Assembly: GCA_018873245.2 (NCBI GenBank)
Contig: JAEMBT020000005.1
Coordinates: forward strand, 10,552,001 to 10,616,000
Direction: 5' to 3'
Length of the DNA stretch: 64,000 nt
Origin: Archegozetes longisetosus
Lineage: Eukaryota; Arthropoda; Arachnida; Sarcoptiformes; Trhypochthoniidae
Part shown: piece after piece, positions 57,107 through 64,000 of the stretch
How the letters are laid out: each line of letters begins with the position of its first letter
Numbering within the stretch: the first letter of the stretch is position 1
The notes under the pieces: generated by a model
What the model saw: the letters and a program-made list of their open reading frames with translations, nothing else
What the model was told of the DNA's origin: nothing
Databases searched by the model: none
Made by a program: the position numbers and the translations under genes

Positions 57107-60100
57107 TTATTTGTCGATTTCATTAGCGATCGGCGTTGCCTTAAGTGGCGAAACCAAGTCTGTCGGTCTGTCACCGATTCCCTAATTAGAAACAATAAAA
57201 ATAAAATTCAATTTTAGATAGAATTAGTTTATCTTAACTCAAGGACAGATTTTACTTTTTCATTATTCCATGAAAAAATTAGTCTAGAGGCTTGTCAAAC
57301 AACTAAAAACTTAATAATAAATAAACTTTAATGCATTGTATTTATATACATATTTATGAAAATTTAATTTCAGTAATAGTTTAATAATTTTCTAGACAAC
57401 ACTTATAAAGATTGATATTAACACGCTTTTTAAGTAAAGCATTATGAAACAAAACTTTTCCTAAAATTTAGGAAATACTTTGAAGTTATGAAGAATAATC
57501 ACTAAAAAGTTTATAAATTTGCTATATATACTTAGAGAGAACTAAAGAGAAAACTTACTCTTCTTTTAATAGATTCTAAGATTCCGCAAATGTTTCTATA
57601 AGTTCCAGGAGAGATATTTTTTCTCAAAAGCTTATCAAAAGCACTATGTTGCATAAGAACTGCAAATATTTTTCTTCCAAAATATCTAGTATGAGGAGAT
57701 CCATCCTGAACAAAACGAGCCGCTGCAGGAAGCAAGTGTTCGCCAATATCTCTAGGACCTAATAAGCACTTCATTGAACCCATCTTATCGACTAACAATG
57801 ACAGGAATTGGGCGCAAGTCTTTCGAACATAAGTATTTCGATGACTGAAAAATAGTATTTTGAGAATATTTTGTTAGACAAAAGCAATAAAAATTGTTTA
57901 CTTTGATTAAAAAACGCTTTGTTTTGAATCATATAAAAGCATTGGAAAAATCGCAACAAATTGTGATTCATATCAAAAGATAGATTTATAACTTGTCTAA
58001 TTTATCAAAAGTATATGCTATTTAAATGTTAAAACGTCGAAGATTTCGTAATATAGATCTTATATAAAGATTTTCTATTCATATTTTAATTTTCTAGCAT
58101 TCATTATTCCGTATTTTGTTAAATTATTGAGTATTGATAATACTTTTACATCTTATCGTAATTAAAGCTATTTTTAGTCGAACCGTAAAAATTTTGAGAT
58201 GTCGAAGCTCTTGATGCACAAGAAGGTATAGACAGTATGAAGAATAAAATCTAAGATGTTAATTCAGTAAGAGGAATTATTACTAGATGATTTTTCAAAA
58301 TTTAATCTAAGTTTTAAAAGAAATTAATCTTTAATTACAGTTCTCACAACATTCTTCAATGAAACTCGCATTCATCGAATATGAATAAAATATTAGTTTC
58401 AATTTGACGATTATTACAAAAAAACCGATGTTAAAAATACATACTTCGACCCATTAGTAATTAGAGCGATTGCAGCTCTAGTTTGTGGCATCTCTTCAAT
58501 CATATTCATAAGAGCTCTTTCAATATCTTCTCTCATAAAAACTACATTTTCACCAGATTTATGCAGTAATGCTTGAGCCATACAATCCATTTCCTAATTA
58601 TATGAAATTTTTTCGATTTATACTTTTATTAAAATTGCTTATTCTAAATATAATTACAGGCTCGATTTGTGTCTTGAGTTTAGCGAATAGTTCTCCGATC
58701 GTGAATATGGCAGACCTAGAAACCGTTGACCTTAAGTTTTTCACTTCAAAAACTAGGGCTCGAACTATTGCGTGCTGGTCTTTAAGTAAAACATGGCTGT
58801 GAAATGTGGCCAATCGAGCGACCGCTAACATCCCTTCAACTTTAGTTGTCCTGGAATATAAAAATTTGTTTAAAAAAACTTTAGATAATTTTGATTAGAC
58901 GAAAATTTTATAAAAATTTCTATTTGAAAACTCTATCACTGAAAACCGTATAGAAAAGTTGGCTAATCTTCAAATTCTCAAGATTTGTGGTAATCTCTTG
59001 AAGTTCTGTGAAAATTATTGAAAGACTTTAACTATTATGTGGTTTTCTAGTTAGGAATAATTTAATAAAGGCTTGTATAAAAGTTTCTTAGATTAGCTGA
59101 ATTACTTTGGGTTGCCTTATTTCACGTACTATTATCAGGACATTTAGATGAGAAACAGTAAAAGTGCATACCAGGCATCGTCTTGTAGAGCCATAAGCGC
59201 CGCCTTACAGGCATCTGACGGGTTGTCGAACGGGCCTTCAGTTTTTGCGACATTCGCTAAAATATGCCTAATATTCGCGTTTGCTGGAATAGCGGGTGTT
59301 GTCTTTATATAGATCTGTTGCGGTAGTCTTGAGGGCCTTCTTCCATGTTGAGGTGACTGACTCCTTGACGCACGTCTTATCGGTTGAGCCCTTCTCTTCA
59401 CGTTCGGGGTTCTCGATTGTGGTAGCTTTGAATCCTTCTCTTTTGTCAATTTCGGGTCTGGTTTTGGTCTATTACTATTTTCTATATTCTCGTCTTGGAT
59501 TGTTTTTGGTTCCTGTGGTTCATGTGTCTCGACATCAGTACTCGTTCCACTACTTAGAGTTTCGTCTTTTTGTGTCGAAACATCCAGTTTTTCTACTGTT
59601 TCGTTAGTCTACCATAAGACATTTCAAAAATTTTAAAAAGTGATGATAAAATAAGTAACAAGAAGGACGTAAATATCACATCTATTACTTTTGTGACAGT
59701 TTAAAAATTTGTAACAACCCTTAAAGTAAAAAATATTAAAAGCTTAGTTTATGTATTCTATATGTTTATATCATGAAATTCCAATTATTATGAAATTAAT
59801 GACTGAATTTATCTACCAAATAAAATTCAAGTAACTAACAGGGTGTAACTAAGTATTAATTATCGTATCTTATACGACTTTCTTGCGAAGCTTTCTTTCC
59901 TTCAAAACATTAATCTTTTGAAGTAATAAAACAAAACCCCTTAAAAACACGTAATCTAGCCCTAATTAATGTATTCGACATGTCCTCATATGAGATTTTA
60001 ATTGTCATAAATTCAAAAATGTCTTTTCACTAGCAATGTATGATTCTTCAAAAGGGCTTGACCAAGCATTGACTTTCGTATATTATACGTCCTTCTTACA

Positions 60101-61906
60101 AGAGTTCATGATTATAAATCTCTGCTCACAACTGATGGTCTTCTTTCCTCAGTAAGTGTTTCTGTTACTGAAGACCTTCTTCGGTGAAGAGGTGTTGCCT
60201 CTTGAACGCTAAGCATTGGTGGTTCACTCGATAGCTGATTAGCGACACCATTATCATCATTACTATCATTTTGTGGTATTTCTGGAGTTTTTTACTTTCA
60301 TCTTCAACAAAATCGAAAACTGGAAGTGATTCAACATTTCTTAATGGCATTAGTTCATCGACTGATTCTATGAGTGGTGTCGCTGGAGCTGAAGAGACCG
60401 CAAAGTTGTTCTTATCCCTGTCTTCGTTTTTAGTCAGAGATAAATGACTGGCAGATCGAGGTGGAGATAATCTGTTAGATTAAATATTACTTAAAATTCT
60501 GTTTATGAGTCTTAGATTCTGTTCAATCGAGAGCTTATAAAAATATTTTCATTTATTCTCCAATTGAATAATTACTTTTGAACGCTATCCAACAATTGAT
60601 AAAATTTGACACATTCTTAATGTTCAGAATTGATTCTATAGAAAGTTTTGGTCAACATATAATTTGCTAAACTTTTCTCGTTGAGGAAAAGAGTCTCTAT
60701 TTATAAATGTTTAATTTCTGATAGAATTTTCTTTCAGTCTTAATGTGCGAAACATTTCTATTTAAATATTTACCACTGGTATGCAATCGATTGAGTTACA
60801 ATAAATATATGAATGCATTAATGATATTGCAATTTAATAATTAATAGCAAACTATTCAATGAGGAAGTGATGGACATAATGAGAATGAAACGTAAATACG
60901 TGACATTCATATTATATTTAATAATAGGGCTCTATAACTAAAGACTGTAACTTTCAAATTAAAAGTAAAGTGAACGAGACAGCTGTTCAGTCAATATAAG
61001 AAGGGTCAGAAAACTCTGCACAGTATTTTTTCAGAAGTTTTTGTATGAATTAGAGCTACGTTCACATACAAACTTTGATTTTTTTCTAAGTAATAAGTAA
61101 ATTAAAATTGTTTTCCGGATTTTATTTTTCTCATTTCCTAAAATTTTCATAGCTTTTTACATATGCGAAGGATTTTTTTCTCATTTATAAAATTTACTCA
61201 CTGATTCTCTACTAATATTTTTAACTGTAAAAATTATCAACATTTTATGCTAGAAATCATTATAGAATCTGTCATTATGTTATGCATAAAATCTTAAAAA
61301 TAATATTTTATACTTACTTAACATCCTCGATATCTTTCGGAATAAACTCTTGACTATTCTTAAGCGCCAGAATTTTTTCATTGCACTTCTTATCCAAATC
61401 GATCTGATTTTCAGCAAAAGGTATCGAACTATTTCTTCGCAAATTCTCCTCCATATTCTCGTCCTTCTCCTCATTAGTAGTTTTATCACAAGTGCCATTG
61501 TTGTTATCGATATCTAACTGATTATTATTCTTATCATTGATACTATTGATATTTTCGACTTGATCTCCGGTTTGAGGTCTAGATTGCGGTCCGATCGATG
61601 GCAAAGACATCGATCTCTCCATTGTATGATCAAAGTTTGGCATAACAACTTGTTCTTGAGATACAGACATTATGGGAGGGAAGTATTGCACAGGTAGATC
61701 TGCTGATGCTGTCGATGGTGCAGATGATGACTGAATTGGTGACTGATTGTTAAGTTCGTCTTTTAGGTCTTGGTTTATATCTGTGTATGTCTTAGGCAAA
61801 GGAACTTCACTTTTACGCCTCTGATGGCTTTTGTAATGCATGGTATAATTATTTTCTATTGTGTCCTGTTTTGGGTAATCTGGAAGTATTGGTGAACCAG
61901 AAAATA
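57107..61906 (-). CDS. TOGARAM/Crescerin-like TOG-domain protein, 3' exons
   Basis: Seven minus-strand exons with consistent phases: 61906-61318, 60471-60130, 59608-59172, 58850-58658, 58593-58445, 57844-57559 and 57181-57107 (stop TAA), about 690 residues. The first three encode a polar Ser/Pro/Asn/Glu linker (KLSPPRSASHLS, RRASRSQSPQHGRRPSR). The last four form a TOG-type HEAT array: PFDNPSDACKAALMALQDDA, EVKNLRSTVSRSAIFTIGEL, ALLHKSGENVVFMREDIERA and PAAARFVQDGSPHTRYFGRK. These match the C-terminal TOG region of TOGARAM (FAM179/Crescerin), which binds tubulin in ciliary axonemes. In exon 60471-60130 one A is missing from an A-run near 60286; restoring it joins the frames and matches the phase on both sides. 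The 5' end lies outside the window. Confidence 0.85.
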
Positions 61907-62811
61907 CTAGATTTAGAGAATAAGAAAAATCATTTTGAAAATAATTCTTATAAAAATCCAGTTGAATGAAGCTAAATGTTTAAAAGCTATAAATTTATTA
62001 TGCATATGAATATTTCTCTTTGAAAAAGAGCTGGTATAAAACTGTGGGTGTAAAAAGATGGCTAATTTTAAATTAAAGGGGAATCCGAATTACTAAAAGT
62101 TTAGAATAAATCCTACATTTTACATTGTTATAAAACTTTTAGCTTGACTTCAGTACAGGTTGATACGAATGAGAGTTAGCACTAATAATCATTTGTATAG
62201 TGTACAAATCATTCATATATTATATTGTTTTTGTTTTTATAAATATATCAAATATAAATGTCATAAAGAATGTTTAAAAACAAGTTTTAATAGAAGTAGA
62301 AATAAACGCGAGAGAATTTTAAAATGATATATTAGAAAGAAAACATTCAGCTCACTATTCGGAAAAATTAATTTGGCAGTAACGGTATCGTTTTGAAAAC
62401 ATTACTAAAAACATAATTTTCTATTATACCTTCTCTTAAATTAATTACTGTTTAATTTAATATATTTATTCATAGGTTAGGTTAAGTTAAAGGTTTATTT
62501 TTATTATTGTTGCCTAAACACTAAAACTTTTAGGGATAAGACATCAACTACTTATCTCTTGTTAGTTATTAAGAATTCAATAATTAAGTGAAGTCAGAAC
62601 TTATTTGTATATATGTTCTACTGTATAAATTTTAGTGTATCAGTCTTAAGCCTAAGCCTCTTTTTCAAAAAATTAAAATATTCATACGTAGAAATTTTGG
62701 TAAAAGACCTTTAATAAATAAACTTTTAAAATTGACATCGAATAAATAATTAGTTTTCTACTAGCATTTTTTGACACATTTGAAGTTTAAATCATATATT
62801 GTATATCGTAC
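61907..62811. other. Intron or upstream flank, no exon recognised
   Basis: AT-rich; contains GGTTAGGTTAAG near 62476 (TTAGG-like). Probably intron of the TOG-domain gene. Confidence 0.4.
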
Positions 62812-63098
62812 TTCCAACTCCCTTTCGGGAGACTCATTCGAGCCCAATTACAGAGTGAGTTCTTCACTATAAGGCGGTCGGATGGGGCATGGTTGGAGCG
62901 TAGTTTTTATGGCCGAATGCCTTTCCTGACGCCACCCTCTTTTGTCTTACGACACACAGAGGGTACTAGAGAGTCCAAAGGAGGTTACAAACCTGGACAT
63001 GTGACCAGCAAGTCCTATCAAAGGGGAATAGCGACAGCGAGAATCGAACCTGGGACCTTCGCTCCAGAGCTCTATGGGCAGGTCACCCCATCCCAGTG
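62812..63098 (-). mobile_element. tRNA-derived SINE
   Basis: On the minus strand the element begins near 63098 with GGGATGGGGTGACCTGCCCA (A-box-like) and GGTTCGATTCTCGC (B box, near 63050), forming a tRNA-like head of about 75 bp. Next comes a body with GTCAGGAAAGGCATTCGGCC (62911-62930), resembling the central core shared by several metazoan SINE families, and a tail ending near 62812. It is far GC-richer than its surroundings. A plus-strand frame through it has no protein meaning. Confidence 0.75.
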
Positions 63099-63104
63099 AT
63101 CCTT

Positions 63105-64000
63105 TTTTAAAAGTTTAAATAAATGAATAAATTGAAAATGCATGCAAACCCATGAGATGGGGTGGGCTCCCAGAGATTCACGGCGATAGATTGGAAACGG
63201 GGTACAAATCTGAGAATTTCGTGGAAATTGGTATGGCAACGTTTTAAAATTACACTATGGGCTAAGTCAACATATTTTTTAAATGTTTCGATTACAAGTA
63301 AAAAATGAATATCAGAAAATTTGCCTATTAAAAGTTAGTAGAAAGTGCATTCACTAGCGTTCTAGCTGTCAATAACTCATTCCAATTTTGCAATACAATA
63401 CCATATGAACAAACAGGGCTTTTATAAATTGCATGAGTTTACGCTAACTATCAGAATGGGTATGCATTGGAATGACTCTAAATTTCAAACAGTATGGGAT
63501 TATAATTAAAGATTCCTTCAATTAATACTTTAAAGAATTATTGCGTAATTTACTTGCAACTAGTAAAAAAGCGAATAAGTAACGTTCAGCGGAAGAGTTA
63601 CTTCATAAAAAATTGCAAATATAAAGCTTATTTGAACCAAAATAAGAGTAGATAGATCTCTCTTGGAATTATCTATATTTCAATATAATCCATTCAGCTC
63701 AATTGCAAAACTGAAAATTACAGCTTCCCAAATCGTTTAGTGAAAAAAATACAAGAGCTAGAAAGATAACTTTCTGATATTCAAGCCACAAAAAATTTTA
63801 AACGTGCTTGCAAATATTTATGGTGACCTTATAGAAATTAAAACGAGGAATTTATTAAGCTTGAAAATGCTCTTAAGATATTTAGCTATAATTACTGTAT
63901 ATAGTTACCATCTTTAAATATAAAAATATTAATCTCCTATATTGAGGTTAAATTAAGTGATACAGTTTTTGAGTTTGGACAGTAAAAATAATTGCTTGAT
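63105..64000. other. Window end, no gene recognised
   Basis: 63150-63230 is a small GC-richer patch (GATGGGGTGGGCTCCC) that might be another SINE fragment. The rest is AT-rich. Confidence 0.35.

Noticed and set aside
59296-59607. Plus-strand 103-codon frame
   Set aside because: Antisense to a well-supported coding exon of the TOG-domain gene.
61280-61498. Arg-rich minus-strand frame
   Set aside because: Shifted frame of the TOG-gene linker exon, which has matching splice phases in the other frame.
62893-63099. Plus-strand 68-codon frame
   Set aside because: It runs antisense through the tRNA-derived SINE and has no protein motif.
1-64000. CRISPR array or bacterial defence system
   Set aside because: No regularly spaced identical repeats and no cas-like genes; the sequence has spliceosomal introns.

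Overview
This window looks like AT-rich eukaryotic nuclear DNA from an arthropod, most likely an acariform mite. That is an inference from these signs: short phase-compatible GT..AG introns; interstitial TTAGG-type repeats (the arthropod telomere motif); a Met-like receptor kinase, which Drosophila lacks; a bee-venom-type (group III) phospholipase A2; and arthropod-style hAT, piggyBac and Tc1/mariner debris. No bacterial operons, rRNA genes, canonical tRNA genes or CRISPR arrays were seen.

Region 1 (1-14.3 kb) is a multicopy locus for a small secreted, cysteine-free, Glu/Arg/His-rich helical protein. Three copies are near identical: copy 1 is frameshifted, copies 2 and 3 are intact. A fourth copy is decayed. 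Copies 1 and 2 lie on the arms of a palindrome of about 3.35 kb per arm (1-3346 and 6304-9659). Each arm also carries a broken piggyBac-like transposase with the terminal sequence TTAA-CCCTTCAGCTGAAC. Copy 3 sits downstream in direct orientation. Its 3' flank is split by a hAT element and an LTR-like insertion, both supported by an 'empty' paralogous flank at 4548-4830.

Region 2 (16-28 kb, minus strand) holds a probable receptor tyrosine kinase (signal peptide, sushi, fucolectin-like domain, sushi, transmembrane helix, Met-like kinase) in five phase-compatible exons. It also holds a two-exon gene for a small Cys-rich membrane protein, plus Tc1, mariner and hAT relics.

Region 3 (28-41 kb) is mostly repeats: a SWIM-type transposon protein fragment, TTAGG-like repeats, a 1.15-kb hairpin with TTAA ends and two hAT elements with recognisable target duplications. 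One real gene, a single-pass EB-module membrane protein with four cytoplasmic PPxY motifs, lies at 34.4-35.4 kb.

Region 4 (41-54 kb) carries an RCC1-repeat protein with a C-terminal eIF2-alpha-kinase-like domain, a fragment resembling DEG/ENaC channels, a nested hAT-in-mariner insertion with two direct G-quadruplex motifs, and a three-exon group III PLA2 that appears to end in a membrane anchor.

Region 5 (54-64 kb) has a third member of the TAGGGTGACCA-type hAT group, a family 3 pectate lyase fragment (probably horizontally acquired), seven 3' exons of a TOGARAM/Crescerin-type TOG-domain gene on the minus strand, and a tRNA-derived SINE. Several coding frames break by one missing base in a homopolymer, so some apparent pseudogenization may be sequencing error. 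All family names come from recognition of motifs by eye; no database search was run.
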